DNA of 64,000 bases from Piscicola geometra (taxonomy: Eukaryota > Annelida > Clitellata > Hirudinida > Piscicolidae), in NCBI GenBank assembly GCA_943735955.1, contig OX030957.1:8936844-9000843 (forward strand). Direction: 5' to 3'. Position numbers and translations under genes: made by a program. This document shows positions 36,600 to 52,500 of the stretch, piece after piece (within the stretch, counting starts at the first letter, position 1; every line of letters begins with the position of its first letter). The notes below the pieces were generated by a model that saw only the letters and a program-made list of their open reading frames with translations, searched no databases and was not told the origin of the DNA.

Positions 36600-39500
36600 A
36601 TAAGCAGCGCTGGACAAGCATGTACATGCATACATACAAACATATAGAAAAATGTGTATGTACTTTTACAGTTATACATATCTCAATAGCTATGTAGATC
36701 TTTTTCTTGTCTTCTCCATTATCCTCTTGCGCATTTGTATATGCCCCAAATTATTTTGATCGATAAATAAATGGATCCTTGCATGGAGAAAATAAATTGT
36801 CTTTTAGGATTTAGCTGTAGACAACGCTGTTTGAGTGTATTTCACAATGTGATTATCTTTATTAAAATTCATATCGACCACCTGTGTTTGGAGGTTTGGA
36901 TAAAGAATAAAATATGTTTCGTAAAGTACCTAAATGTTGAGATATTTTTAATTCTTTTTTTTTTACATATATTTTAGACTTTTTTATTGGTCGTTATAGA
37001 CATTCTATGTTTTGAATAGGTTTTAACAAATTATGTCAAAAACATAAGCCCAAAAAAATTATTTAAAAAATGATGGTGTCATAGCATTGTAGATACCCAA
37101 AGATTCCAATATTCAACGGTTTTTAAAAAATTCGTAATAATGAATGAATGAAGTTACGAATGAAGATTTAAAAAATACATAGATAGGGGAATAAATAGAA
37201 AAGTAAGTAAAAAAATAATTGTTTAATAGGTAAATGAGAAATTAAATATTTTGTAAAGAATAAATTAAAGTATGGAATTCAAAAAAAATGCTAGAAGTGA
37301 GTGAAAAAGAGTAGATGGATGAAAAGATTTGAGGATAAGTAAGAGACTAGTAATGAATAGGTTGATGTACGGGGGATGGATGAATGCACATTTATCAAGC
37401 GTCTTCTCCTTAATGACCGCATCAAGAGCACATATTCTGACGTATTAGCCTTATTACTCTCTTCATTATTTTTCGACATATTTTTTAAAATAAATATTAT
37501 CTATGAAAATTCTCTGGAAGCTTTCTGTTTAAAGAGATTTCTTAAAAATAATTTTCTATTTGCGTTAACCAACATGCAGAATTAATATAGAGGAAATTCG
37601 GGTATTATGGGATAATGGGATATTATAGCAAAAAATTTTAATTTCTTTTTTACGAGTTGACCGGTTATAAAAACGTTTGAATTTCATACAGACTGTTATA
37701 AACATTTCAACTAAAAAGGTAATATTCACCAAACGATCACCCAAAACACTGTTTTCAAAAATGCAATAAACTGAAGTGAGTTTTCATTTGTTAAATCGGC
37801 ATATTTATCAATTATAACATTCAAGTCTAAGTTTTCAACTAGATTTTTCTCAGCTATCGCAAATTGCAGAAACAATCTGTCCTACCGATGTCCTTTGATA
37901 TTAAGAGAATGAGTTTCAGTCTGATGAAAGAACAATTCCAACTGTTATAGACACGGAAATGAATGGTTTGAAAGATTTGCAAATCAGTGAAAAACTTGGA
38001 AAAATAAAATCACATATGACAAATTCTGAAAGTATTAATTTTACGAAAAAACAAGTTTCAGTAAGTAAGTTTTAAGATTTGAATCTGGTTGATGAGTTTA
38101 TTTCATTCTAAATTAGTTGTCTGATTTTTTAAAAACGTATTTAGATTTTTTTTTGTAAGCACAAAAGGATATTTCTATGTCAAATCCAAGCTTCAAGTTT
38201 TTTTCGGACAATAAGGCACAACGCTCATGAAGAAAATAAAAGATAAAATTTCATATTGACATTTTTTTAAATGGATAAAACTTGTTTTGCTTTGTTCTTC
38301 ATGTTTGTTATAAAATGCATATATTATTTATTTTATTTTCTAAAAAAATGTTCTGACTACATTCTCAATTTCCAAAAAATAATTAATTTAACCTTAATTC
38401 AACTTTATACAAGTTTTTAAATATATATATGTATTTAGGCTTCAAACTATGTTTATTTTTTATTTTATTTTTTTCTGTGCATACAAACCTATACTTCGAA
38501 GTCTTTCTGCTTCAACGTGTGCATTTGTGTTCACTCCAGTAGGCTTTGAACTTTGTATTTGAATAACTTGGCTTTGTACATTCTTCTGAAATATTGACTC
38601 CATGACTCATATTTATTTCTCCAAGAGGGATCACCTGACTTGACTGCTTATATGGAAGTCTCAAATAGAAGAGATTGTTCATTCCAACTTGAAAGTTTCT
38701 TGTTGTTTTTAAAAAATATACGATCATCATATTAAAAAATTATTATTATAAGAATAAAAGCTTCCAATTTTGTTTTTTTTGAACAAATGCAAAGTGGGAA
38801 TTGTCGTGATTAATTATCATAAAAAGGTCTGTTATTCGGTTGCTGTGTCTTCAAAGAAAATGTCGCCTAAAGATTTGTGTGTGTCGCATTTTTGTTTATT
38901 TTGCATAGCGCATACGCGGCAGGAAGCTTTCAATGTTTATGGGCGAGTTTTGGTCATTGGATTCACGAGTAAGCGTTTAAATTGATCTTAATGCCGTCTC
39001 TCTGTTATGAACGTGATTCGGAAGCGTCGGAAAGTTCATTTTAAATTAAAATTTTAGTTTTAACTTGAAATCTACTTTAAGTTTGAATTCATTTAATTTG
39101 TATAAATGAACAATTTAAAGGCATTGCATTGGAATGAAGCTGGCAATGAAATAGCGTCTGCTTATTTATCCCGCATGCTCTTTTAACATTTTTTAAATAA
39201 TCACAATAGCCTAAAAATTACACTCAATCCAAAAAATTACAAACAATTCGTCATTCTTTTATTTGACAGGATATGGATGGTCATGTGAGGCTTGTGTGCT
39301 TTTTTGTGTGCACAAGTGATTTGCTTGTCGTTGGCCCCATTGACTATGAATTCTAGTTAATGTGTAGCTACTTCCCTCTTTTTAGTTGGTCATGTTAGTT
39401 TTTTTCCACTTGACTTGATTTTTTTAAACTGCAATTTTCTTTTCTAATATATTCAGCATAACTTTTATTTTTTTTACATTTATTTTATTTTTCTCCTTAT

Positions 39501-41740
39501 TTGTTCATTTCAGAGCGCGAGCAAATATTGTGAGTCTTCTTGACATTTCAGCATTTCAGTTGTTTAAAAATAATTTCGATTAATTATTTTTTCCTTAATG
39601 ATTATTTAGTATTTTTTTCACATTTGGTATTAGCTCGAGTTTCTTACGTTTACAATGTATTTTGATGTTTTATTTCTTTCTGCCCACACCTCCAACCATA
39701 CAAACCTTTTATTTATATTTTGAAAAAATTAATCAGATTAATGAGATTAATTGAATAAATTCTTTTGAAAAGTTTCTAAAACAATGTTTCTCAAAAGAAT
39801 GTTTTTTCATGCATTATTTTCCTGTGTTGAAAAGCCATTGTATTCTCAACAAAGCAGCCTGTTGATGCTTTAAAAAAGAAAAAGTAATTTTTTCCATTGT
39901 GTTAGGTACTCCCTATTATGGCGTCATTAAGCAGCACGCTGAGTGGTTACATTGTAAGATATAGGCGTAGCTGGAATCGCGAGAGATTTAGTGCTAGAGG
40001 AGTTGAAAATAATTTAGGGATTGAGTGTTGCTGTAGTACAAAAGCAATATAAAATTCAAAAAAGTTTGAAAAAAAGAAATAAGGTTTTAAAACAAAGTTT
40101 TTAGGAAAAAGAATAATCTTGAAAAAAGACGAATTGAAGCAATGGTTGACGGTATAGAAGTATTCATGCTGCCAAGAGAGCTTTAAAGATTGCTGATATT
40201 GCTTTTATGAACACCTCACATCAGAAACAACAAAATTGTTGACAAGAGAAGAAAGCCATCCAAATAGCGACCTAAAACATTGCACATGCACAGTAACACT
40301 TTTTAAAAGCAAAAATATTAATATTTGTTCACTTTCATATTATTATTACCAGACAAAATAATTATACTTTTTAAATTTTAATATATATATTTTTAAATAT
40401 TATGTTCTTAGTTATTTCTGCCAAGCCAAATTGTTCAATAATATGAACATCATGGAACGAATGGAGACAAACTAACACAAGTATGCTTAAATCAATCTTC
40501 ATCTAGAACTTGCTTCACTCGACTATCTAAATTATACTTTTATGGTTAGGGTGAAGATATTAGCTTTTTACAAATATTTTCAAGTTTTTATTTTAAATAA
40601 AATTATTTTTTTTAATAAAACAAGTCCAAGATGAGGCAAGTTCTCGGTAAAGAACTATCAAGCATTAGTCTACAAACAGAAGTTATTGAGATATAGATTC
40701 TGTCACTGAGCTATGTACATGCCACTACGAATAAAATCATTTTTTATCTTCTCGTTATAAAATGGCAGTTATCAAAATAAACTGAAATGAAACACAATAA
40801 TAGACATTGTTAGAAAGATTTTCATGTGAAAAACGTTTTTAAAAAAGCTTTAATTTTTTGTTATGATTTCCATCATTCTTTCTAATTTATTAAGAGTGGC
40901 TAAGGGTTGATGTATTAATCAACTTGTTATTATTATTTTCATTTAATGATTTATTAAATCCCCCAAATGAACTTAAAATATATTTTTTGAGTTTTCAGAA
41001 GCTAAAGCTGAAATAGTTTAGGCAAAACTGGCGTCTTTATAATTCTTTTTTGAAACGTTTATAAAAGCGGTTAAGGAAAGCTTTTCTTTTCAAAGCTTTC
41101 AGCTTTTTCCCAGATTTATGATATTATCTAGGCTTAAAATATTTTTTCATAAATATAACTTTCAAAGTTTTTGATTAACAAAAATTGTGAAAGTTATTAA
41201 AAAGTGCTATAACAATTTTTGTTAAATATTTTTTCGTGAGTGGGACAAACAACAGAAAACACGCAAGCATCGTGTTGTTCATCTATCGCCAAAAAGAAGT
41301 TGCGCTATTTAATTTTTCTTTTTGGTTTTCATCGTATTTTTAATTAAACAAATTTTTTTCGTTCATTTCAATCATCTTTGCAGATAATAGTATTATCAAT
41401 AAAACCTCTAAAGAACAAAATATTTATTTATTTTTATTGATTTAAAAATCTCACATTTTTCAGAATATATTTCGTAATTTACATTTATTTGAAGTACTTG
41501 ATGTTTCGAAATCACTAAAGCTTATCAAATTAAAGAAGTTGACACTAACTCTTGCAAATAGCCTCTCAAAAATGCGAACAAAGAAACAAAGGATGTCTGC
41601 TTGACTCGCTCGTGTCGCTAAAGCGTCTTTGCAACAAATGCATCTATGAGGAATTTCAAAAGGATTTAGGATGAATAAGTATTTCCAGTTTGATTATTGG
41701 GAGATAAAGTAAAAATAACTTTCTAGTTCGTAGATAGTGT
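36600..41740. other. Intergenic AT-rich stretch, nothing recognised
   Basis: Several 60-72 codon frames (for example near 38512-38730 and 38770-38985) show no recognisable domain. No RNA genes or mobile-element ends were identified. Confidence 0.5.
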
Positions 41741-41773
41741 CTACCTACAGACACACATACAAACAAACAAACA

Positions 41774-42138
<365 letters not shown>

Positions 42139-42165
42139 GCGCGCGTACAGGCGCGCGTGGAGACG

Positions 42166-44000
42166 CATAATGGCGGCAGCAGCAAAGCTATGCTATGGAG
42201 CAGCCTTATAAACGCTTGCAATGTCTTGAGTTCCAGAGATACACAGACAAATGGCCAATATACTGGAAAGTTGTTCCCTTGAAGTAGATCCTAATTCTAA
42301 AATTCGCTTCATCATTATAAATCATAAATTATTTGTAACATCTATAACTTCTGTACATAATAATTAACATACTTCAAACCATTTAGTTAAAGTTATATGT
42401 AACTGTGTAATTAAACTTTCAAATTATTAAAAATTAAATACTAATAATTAGGAACATTCAAAATTTTGTATTTATAAGAGTAAATGAAAAAAATATACTA
42501 AGATGAAGAATCAAAATGATACTGTTTGACAGATTGCTCGAAAATTAAAGACCAATGATCTTCGCAGAAAGTGTGATGGTGAGCTGATCCCAGAATCTTT
42601 AGCATCTTTCCGCTTTCATTTATCCGCATAAAATACAATTTTGAAGATTTTTTCCGACTAATTAATTTTTTTAAATAGAAAATAGAATTATTTTGTATGG
42701 TATTGGATCGCAGGATTTTTTAAAGATGAGTTTTTATAGTTATATATTGCATCAGTGTAACATTCTTGAAAGTAATTTTGACGCGGTTTTTTTATTTCAA
42801 ACAAAAACTAAAGTCATGGTAAAATTAATTCGCAATATTCTCAATTGTAAAGTTTAAAAAAGACTTGTTTAATCAATCAAATTGATAATCGAAAAGTCTT
42901 CGAAAATTCCTTCTTCAACGCATATTTGAATATATTTTGATTATTTTTTATTTTTTATACATTATGGCATTACGTTTATTAGTGACAAGTTCAAGGAAAT
43001 TTCTAATAGGCACAACAAAGTAAAATAGTCATAATAGCCATTTTTGTAATAGGAAAAAAATACAATTCGAGATAATCATTGAAAATATGAAATTCCCATT
43101 TATAATTCAACTATTTGATAGCTTAAAAGGCTTCTAAAAATACCTAAAACATTGCGAAAAAATCAGAGTCATTCGCGACTATTCTACAGTGCCTTTATAG
43201 TTTCTAAAAGATGTCATTTTTATTTGAACTAAGTAGATAAACATTAAAAAAGCTGAATTCAAATGTTGAGAACCAATTTTCTTCGTTAAAATACAGTCAG
43301 CTTCGTTGACATCATGTCGACACGTGCACGGCCAAGTATCACGAAACGCGATTAAAACGTCCCATTGACAGACTCCCTTAACGCCCTCTATTTTCCTCTT
43401 GATAAAACAACAAAAGAGACAATAAACAGGCACAAAGAGTAGGATGCACAAGCAAAAAAAGTAAAATGCATAGGAGTTTGAAGCAGAAAAACTAACTTGT
43501 GAACGACCTCATGAAAACTTAAATTTGCTTGATATTAAATTAGTTTGACAGTTATTGAAGTAACAAAAACAGATGAACAAAGACCTCACACACATGCACG
43601 CACACGTGCCACTAATATAAATAGGTAAGTAGTTTATAATTCATTTATCATGCCTCATTGTGTCATTGTGTAAGAATCGGGCGTAAGAATTTGTTGTTTG
43701 TGGTGTGGCGAGCAGTAGTGATAAAAAATTAAGATGAAACGGTGATGAGGTTTGTAATTAGGATGATGTCGAAAACAATGTAAAAAATTCGGAATTTTTT
43801 ATATATAGTTTAATTGCAAGTGAATCTGGAATGACTACATGCAAGAAGATAAAAAAGTATATTACATTCACAAAAAAGAAAGCATACACGCAGATACATG
43901 CGACTTTGCGCTGATATATATCTTCCTTGTGACGAACAAAGCAAAGTGGTTCGTTGCATGGTGTGCATGACATTGTCGAAAGCACCAACGCACGTAGTCA
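42166..44000. other. Intergenic AT-rich stretch, nothing recognised
   Basis: No conserved frame or repeat was recognised between the two dinucleotide arrays. Confidence 0.5.
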
Positions 44001-44002
44001 CT

Positions 44003-44350
<348 letters not shown>

Positions 44351-46500
44351 TGTTTTGTATGTTCTCGCTAATTATAAATTTCTCATTAGTTTTTATCCCG
44401 TTTTTCTTTAATGTTTTTTTTGAGAAATTTTTTTTTCTTGAGAGGTTTTAAAGGTTTGGTACTTAATAAAATGACGCCATCGAATTTGTCACATATTTTT
44501 AACAAACTAATATTTCAAAAGTTCTTTTTGTTTAATAATTAAAATTGAAGACTTTTTTGTGAAGCAATAACTTATTAATTTTATTTTCTACATTTCAAAA
44601 CAAATACTTCTAAAATGCTGCTAAAATCAACAAAATAAACCGCTATCCCACGAAAACAATTATGTGGCTTAATTTCTTCTTTTTGATTTTGTAAAAATAC
44701 TTTTGAATGATTATGAATAGTAAATCTTTAACTTTAAATCAAAATTAACAACTTTTCAGACTTCAAGCGGACGAAGGCTCAATCAAACTACTCCAAAGCA
44801 TGGCATTCAACCTCTACTTACCCAATAATCTCTTTCATTTATCTTATTTTTATTTGTTACATTCTTAATTTCGATCTGAATAAAAAATTATTTTAAAGTT
44901 TTTGTAACAAATAAATGTTGTTTTTGAGCTACCCAATTTCACCAAACGACATCTCTTAGCGTTTTCCGTGTTGGCTTTAGTGGGCTTTGAGCACTAAGGC
45001 ACGCGGTGAATGCCAAGATAGTTGTTGTGACGTCAGAAAATATTTTTTAACTGACTATTTATTCTTATAGTTTTGTTTAAGTTTTATTTAACTATCCAAT
45101 TACCCTTTATGATTGACTTATGCTACGAATGTTAGTTAACTTTAAAAATATTGAAAATGGAAAATATTTGTCTACCCAGAACTATATTTTTTTTCCAGAT
45201 TGTCAATCAGTATCTAAGAGAGAATCGAGGCAGTAACAGCATGATTGGTTTCATTAAATTTTAAAATGACGTTTTAAAACTGTTGAAAATTTTATTTTCA
45301 TGGAATTTGAAATTGACGGTTTATGCAATGAAATACGTCGTTTTGAAATACTCTTGGTTTTTCGGAAAATAAATAACAATACTTTTTAGATAAGCAAACT
45401 CATTATTCAAAGCTTTAATTCAAAGTCTTTTGTAACAAGACTGTTAAATGCCTTCTTATCTTTTAAAATGTAAAATTAATTGCTTTTTCAAATTTAAGTC
45501 AGTGAATATCTCATTTCAATGATGGGCAAAAGATTTTCATTTATTAGAAAGCTTTTATTTACAATTAATGAACTTTCGGTTTTGTGACTGTGAGTTTCAC
45601 TGTTATCTTTACGGAAAAAAAACTGGTGTTGAAAAAGTTGTTTATCAGAATAATAAAAAGTTTTTTCTAAAGTGGAAAATAGTAAAATGATAAAAAGTTA
45701 TTGATATACACAATGTTTTTTTTATACGTTTTTGAATCAATATGAATAATAGTGCACCTATTCATCTCTCATAATTCACACTCCTAATTGTAGTCTCCCT
45801 TCACGTTGGAATAGACTGCTGCATATTCGTCAATGTCACCTTTTAAGTACTTGCCAGTGGAATATGTAGAACACTTTCCCTGGAATCTTTCCAGTATTTT
45901 CATGCACTAAACACTGATCAGACAAGGATATCTTTGGCGTGGCAATAATTATAATTTTAAGAAATGTAACATAATTTTATTAACTACTAAAAGCAGTCTC
46001 AGTCTTTTGAGTGGCATTGTTATTTTTAAAAACCATAATAATTTTGGTAATAATTAATTTGAGATTGTTCATTGGAAAAAGCGATCGTCTTATAAACAAA
46101 TGGTTCAAGCTCAATTAATGATCAATCGCTGGGGTTTTGATGGAAAGCTAGTTAACCATTGCGAATCATGTGAATTTCATTTTAAATAATGCTACTGAAA
46201 ACGACGGCGTCTGGTACAATATTCGGTTTAAAAATCATTAAAATACCGTTTTAAAGTGCACTTATTTTGAAATTCTCTGGAAATTAAAACACTTAAACTT
46301 CGCCGCGAAACAATTAAAATAGATGACGTAAAGGCACTGATCTTAACGCCTGCAAATGACACTTTCATTCGCTATGCTTTAAATAGAATAAGATATTAAA
46401 GAATTGAAATAATTCAAATATAAAAATATCAGTTCAACGTTTTACCACACTACTAATATACTTGAAAGTATTTCAAAACTTTCAAGCTAGCTTCTTTTCT
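44351..46500. other. Intergenic AT-rich stretch at the 3' side of the CADPS gene
   Basis: No conserved frame was recognised. It may hold the 3' UTR of the CADPS gene, but no poly(A) site was assigned. Confidence 0.45.
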
Positions 46501-49500
46501 TCACGACATCGAAGCAGTCGACTTAAGGAAGATTTCAGCCTGAAGGGAAAATATGAAGATGTGAATAAGAGTGGTTAGTTCTTTTGATAAACGCTTAAAA
46601 CGTAAAATTTATAATTCTTCAGAAATGTTTCGTATACTGGCACGGAATTACTTAAAAATCTCTTATCCCCTTGTCTCTCCAAAAAATTCAATTTTACTAA
46701 ATTCTCCATCCACGTCCACCACCTACTTGTATCCGCAGAGACACCTCGTTGTAATGAACAGCCTTTCTGACGTCCACACCCCCTTCTTTAAACGTTCCTA
46801 TGTAACTCTATGAAGGAATTCATGGATGTAACTCTATGAAGGAATTCATGGATGTAAATCTATGAAGGAATTCATGGATGTAACTCTATGAAGGAATTCA
46901 TGAATGTAACTCAATGAATGCATGTCAATGCTTAAATTCATCCATCTTTAATATCTATCTATTCATCTTTCTTGAAACTGAATCAATTTATCAGTCCCTG
47001 AAGTTCATTTCTTCATCCATTCATAAAATAGATTCCTCTTCCATTATTTTTATTTAATAGATCGTATCATGAATAAAAGAATCAAAATAAAAATAAAAAA
47101 AACTTATTCACGAGCAGGATTTTGCGAAAAGATTTAATGCAATTTAAGATTTTGAAAAAGTAATTACAACTATAAAAAACCGCACAAAAAGTGACGAACG
47201 ATAGAAGCACACAAACTAACCGTCCAGATGGCATGCAGCACAGTCAACTGCTTTGCACTCAACTCCCTTCTTGTTTCCAGCCATGTTTGCACCTCCACCA
47301 CTTGTTTCTGGTGCAGCTTCTAAAGAAAAAAACGTTAGCAGTAGCATTTTAAATTAAACTTTTAACAAAAATAAAGCTTTTTTAATGTTTAATTATTCTA
47401 TGAAATTCGCTTCAGAAATGATTTCCGATTTTACTTTTTCTAAATCTGTAGACAGCTTATTGGTTATCTTCTACAAGACACATTTGTAAGCCATCATAAA
47501 TGGTGCATGAAAAAAACTCACTTTCTCAAAATCTTTGTATTTACCACGTTTTCATCAGAAAATATTCAACTCACAACTATCGCATCATTTTTCTCTCTTT
47601 AAGCTATCTATAGACTATAAAACTTATGAAATAAGCTTAAACAGTGTTTTACTCCACCATCATCATTCACTGGCTTTCCTTCTCAACACAAACCTGCAAG
47701 AAACTCTGACAAAAGCTTTCTTCAGGGATGTTCTTGGGCAGTTGAGCGAGTGTGAAAGTGGCGAGATCTGTGAAAGACTGCCAAAATGTCTCAGAGGGGT
47801 TCTGAAGAAACAAATTTTAAGATTTTATGTTAGTGATTTTATGATAAAATAATATCTATATAAAAGAAACATACTTGCAGAGAGAGGAGCAAGGAGGTGA
47901 GGGAGGAAGGGTCGTACATGGAGGTTCTCTTCAACAGCACCCTTAACTCTTCAGATAACTTAAGAATTGAGTAAGAATTAAATTAAATTGAATGATTAAA
48001 TGTGTTGTAAATTACAAATTCGAATATCAGTCATGGCGAAACCCCGTTTTTCTGTCGAATTCTCTGACGTAAAGATAAAAAAGTCGACACAAAAATCTGA
48101 TCAACCCGTAAAATAAACAGTGAATTTTTCGAGAATTTTTGAAAATAGTATTCTGTAATTTTTTACAGTTTTATACTAATTTATGTCATAGTTGCTAGTT
48201 TTTTACTATGGAATCATTGCTAATTTTGTTAGTATTAACATTCAAAACTTTCTTGAGGTAAACAACTTTTAAATGGGAAAAGATTTAAAATTAAAATTTG
48301 TAAATTAAAATAAATAAATAAAAACGATAAAATGGCAATTTTCAAAACACTAAAATTTTGATCGACAACTAGACGTTGAATTTTTTTATCTGTTTGCCAG
48401 CTGGCCGTCAAATTGTGGAAGTTTTTCACCATGACTAGAATATATTTGGGGAATTTTTAAAATAAAAAGTTGCTTTGTCAAGTTTTTATCTAAAGTACTT
48501 TAATAATAATAATAAATTATTGGAGAAAATGGATAAATGTATTTATGCCATTCGAAGTCTGAAAAGTACCTTGTTGATCATGAGATCAGTCATTGCGTCC
48601 AAATCATTGCTCAACTTTTCATTTATTTCAACATTGGAAGAAAACTATTAAAGGCGTTGCAAGTTTTGTAACATAAAGTGTAGCATAACACAATAGAAAA
48701 AAATATGCATAAATATATGTAAGATGTTTTTCACCCACAACTCACCAAATCCCTTAGTTTAACGACAGAGTTGATTGCGTGGTAGATAGAGGGGTTCAAA
48801 AGAAGGTCGTTAGGGGTGTGTAATCGGGCAAACGTGTTATAGAAAAAATCGGTTAATCTGGAAGTTTGAAGAAAATTGTATAACTTTAATTAACTTTCTT
48901 CCAAACTAGATTATGCTAAAAAAAAGTGGTATTAAAAATATAATTCATGTAAAACCAATGCAGAAAAGATTATTCATTCTAAAAGTTCAAAACTATCTCA
49001 AAAAATCTTTTAAAATATAAAAGATCATCACATAATTCTCCAACACTGAACGCATCATCACAACACTGTTAAATACCTTTGAGTGGTCTCCAGGCATGCC
49101 TCCTGAACCAGTTGTTTGACTTTGACTTTCAGATGCTCTCTAAAGACTTCCTCGGGCCAATTGAGATCATTTATAAAGTCGCTCAAGCTTTCTAGCTTCC
49201 ATAACACATCTTCCACCAAACCAACCTCTTTGTCTTCGCTACCATTTCTGGATAGATATTAACTACTAGTAGTCAGATAACTAATGCAAACGTCATTCAA
49301 CTGCTAAAGAAATATATTAAAATCTTTAATTAGCTTTTTAAAAAAGATTAATATACTTTTTATCAACTGGTAATTAGGCATTTAAACAGAAGTTTAGTGG
49401 TTTGGAATGTTAGAACCGCTGCTAACACGTTGAGCGCTTCCGTAGATGACGATTGAACCGCTGGAAAAGGAAGGGATGATGCTGTAGAGATTGGGATAAT

Positions 49501-52500
49501 AATAGGCTGGTGGATGATGGACTGATGGATTGATAACTGCATGGATGAGAGATAGTGGACACAGATCGGAGCAAAGAGTTGACAGAGTTTCTTATGGAAA
49601 ACTTCGTTGGCTGCATCTTCTAGGGTGGATATCATTTTTAAGATCGAGCTTTTTATTTTCTCATCATCAATCTACTTTAAAAAGTCAAAATTGTATTAGA
49701 AACAATTACTAGTCTAATCTCCAACAATAGTGCCATGTATCCAACCAGCCGTTGGTTTAAAAACATTTAATAAAAGAAGTTTAAAAATTATTATCCCACG
49801 ATAGCATCAAAGTTGAAATAATGTAAGAACCCAATTTAGAGGCAGTCATAAAACCCCCATTGGAAACTTCACCAACCATGAGAGAGCAGGTACTCGTTGA
49901 GTTGTTGGAAAAGCAGAAAAAGTTCCCAGAGAGTGGGAGATAAAGGCAGAGGGAGAATGAGGTTAATGAGATCAGAATGCAACATGTCCCAAAGAAGTTC
50001 TGTGCTTCTGTGCAGGGAGGCTTTGTAGCCTGAAAAAGCCTGAAAATATGTATGTGGGATAGGGTGAAATTAGAAGATAAAAAGGATAATGAATTAAATA
50101 GAATTTTTATAGGGTGGTAAGATAAAGCCGTGTAATAATACCTAAAATTTTTATGTGAATTGAGCTAACGTCTACATGGAAATGTCTTGTTTCTTCTTGG
50201 GTTGCAATGCAGGCCTTTGCCACCTCCATCATCGCATCTCTCTTCACTATCATGTCATCTCCTTCCATTGCTTCTGTTAAAAAAAGTTTCTATAATATTC
50301 ATTTCTTGTATCACTCATTCATTTAGAGAAAAAATGTTAAGGGTACTTAAACTTTTTCAGTAAATCTCATTTTTTATTCCTTTAAAAGTTATAATTGTTC
50401 CTTAAAGCACTAATTTTTTCTCCAAAATCTACAAGACAATTGTGTGAATTTAACTTGAAACCTTTTCGAAACAAAGTTGCATTGCCACTAGACCATGGCC
50501 GTTTTTATCTTTTACCGTCAAAAAAATGTGTTGAAACGAAAACATCTAGAAATAACTTATACCTTCAAAATGACACTGCTCACAGATGCTGAGGTAAGTC
50601 TGCAGGGAATACCTGGAAAGACAGTCTTTCACCACCTCTTCCATGTCTTTTTCTTTTACAGGAGGTAAGATCTGAACCAGTCTCTTGTGAGATATTTTGT
50701 TTATGTAATAAAAATGTGGAAATTTTAAGTTTAATTAATTTTAATTTCTGACAAATGAATCCGCTGAGTATTTTAGTTGTTAATATGGTCTTGAAGCTTG
50801 TAAGGGTTATTATAATTAGTTATGAAACATGCTTCTAAGGAGTAAATTATTTTCCGAATTTCTTTTTTGACTTGTTTGAAGATTGTTGATGATGAAGAGT
50901 TTAAACAAGTTTTTTCAATCAAGAAGACCAACATATTCACTAGGTTCATTCTGGGTGACCTCTTCAAAATAAACCAGTTCCCGCTTCACCTTTGGTGGCA
51001 TGCATGTTAAACGTTAATAGGTCAAATTAGATTTACAAGAATGTGAATTGAAAAAGAAGTGAAGCTCTATATAAAAACAATACATTTGAAATATATGATC
51101 ATGGTGTCTCATTTAGCATCATTGTAAAAAGTATCTACCAGAGAGTGAGAAAGCAAAAAGTAAATGAAAAAGCTAGTAGGCCACAAACAGAAAAGCGAGA
51201 CACATACTAACTGAAAATTTTAAAAAATAATAACTAAAAATTTTAAAAAATACTAATTGAAAATTGAGACACATACTAACTGAAAATTGAGACAAATACT
51301 AAATGAGCAATACAAAGACAAACCCTTTCAAAGAGACTCAAGGAGGTCTTGAGGCCTCCACTTGGTCGTCCGAACGGGAAGGAAGACCTGTGAAGTGAAC
51401 AAGTGAAGGGATTCAAATGCAAGTGGCAAATGACTCCTTCTAATTTTAGAATTTTTAAAACGTGTTGAGTATTCTTGAATATTGAGTAATTTATGAAAAT
51501 ATTTTGGCTAGTGGGTTATGCCATTTGAAACCCGCTCAATTGTTACAAATTGTACGCCTAAAGCGGTTCTACGGTTTAAAAAATAAATTATTGTTTATGT
51601 AATTTATTTCATGAAACATCACTTGAAGTTAGTGATGGAGTGTTCCAGATAGGCATACAATCGATTTGACACTTCGATAAATTTCTGCATTTCTGCCAGT
51701 GTTACTGTGTACGTCTGTGCTGGTCTGTTGTGTGCGTGTATTTGTTTGCATATATGCGTGATATGTTAGCTTTAGCGTGTGTTTTCCATTATATTTTTTT
51801 TTAATTTGAAAAAAAAGATAATATTACTGTACCACATCTGCTAAATACACTACTAGCTAAACCTCAAATTTACCACTACACTCCCTTTATTCTCACTACC
51901 CCCAACATCACCATCACCACAACCACCACTGTATATAGTCTATATCGATCACTATCCCCATCACAAACACCATCACAACCATCACCACCACCATCAAGAA
52001 CATCATCACTCCTTCTCCCACTACTACCACTATCATCACACGAATCATCTCTACCACAACCAATACAATCACTTCAACCACAAAAAACTCACTTGTTGCC
52101 ATGGAGATGAGCAACACAAAATGAGAACTTTTGATAAAGAAGAGAGGCATCGACACAAACACCTCGGCCAGCGTGTTCCATCAGTACCTCCAAGTAACCC
52201 ATGTTCCGCTCGAACACTCTTACTCCGTACCTGAAAGGTGGTTGATTGAGGATAAAGGAGAGAGGAGAAAGGGGATAAGCGGTGATTTTGTTGCGGCTAG
52301 AGATGATTTTTTTGGTGGTTAGAGGGGGTGGTAAAAATTTAAAGATGACGCTGGTTGGTGGGTTGGTGTATATTTAAGGATTGATGTTGAAGGGTTTTGT
52401 AGTTGAAACTAGTAGAATAAGGATATCTATCTAGGCAAACTTTTTATCAATTAATTAGATTAGTTTACAGTGAATATGAGGTCTCAAGAGAGTTTGGTTT

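Noticed and set aside
38512..38985. Two frames of about 70 codons, one on each strand
   Set aside because: No recognisable domain and no splice-linked neighbours; length is as expected by chance.
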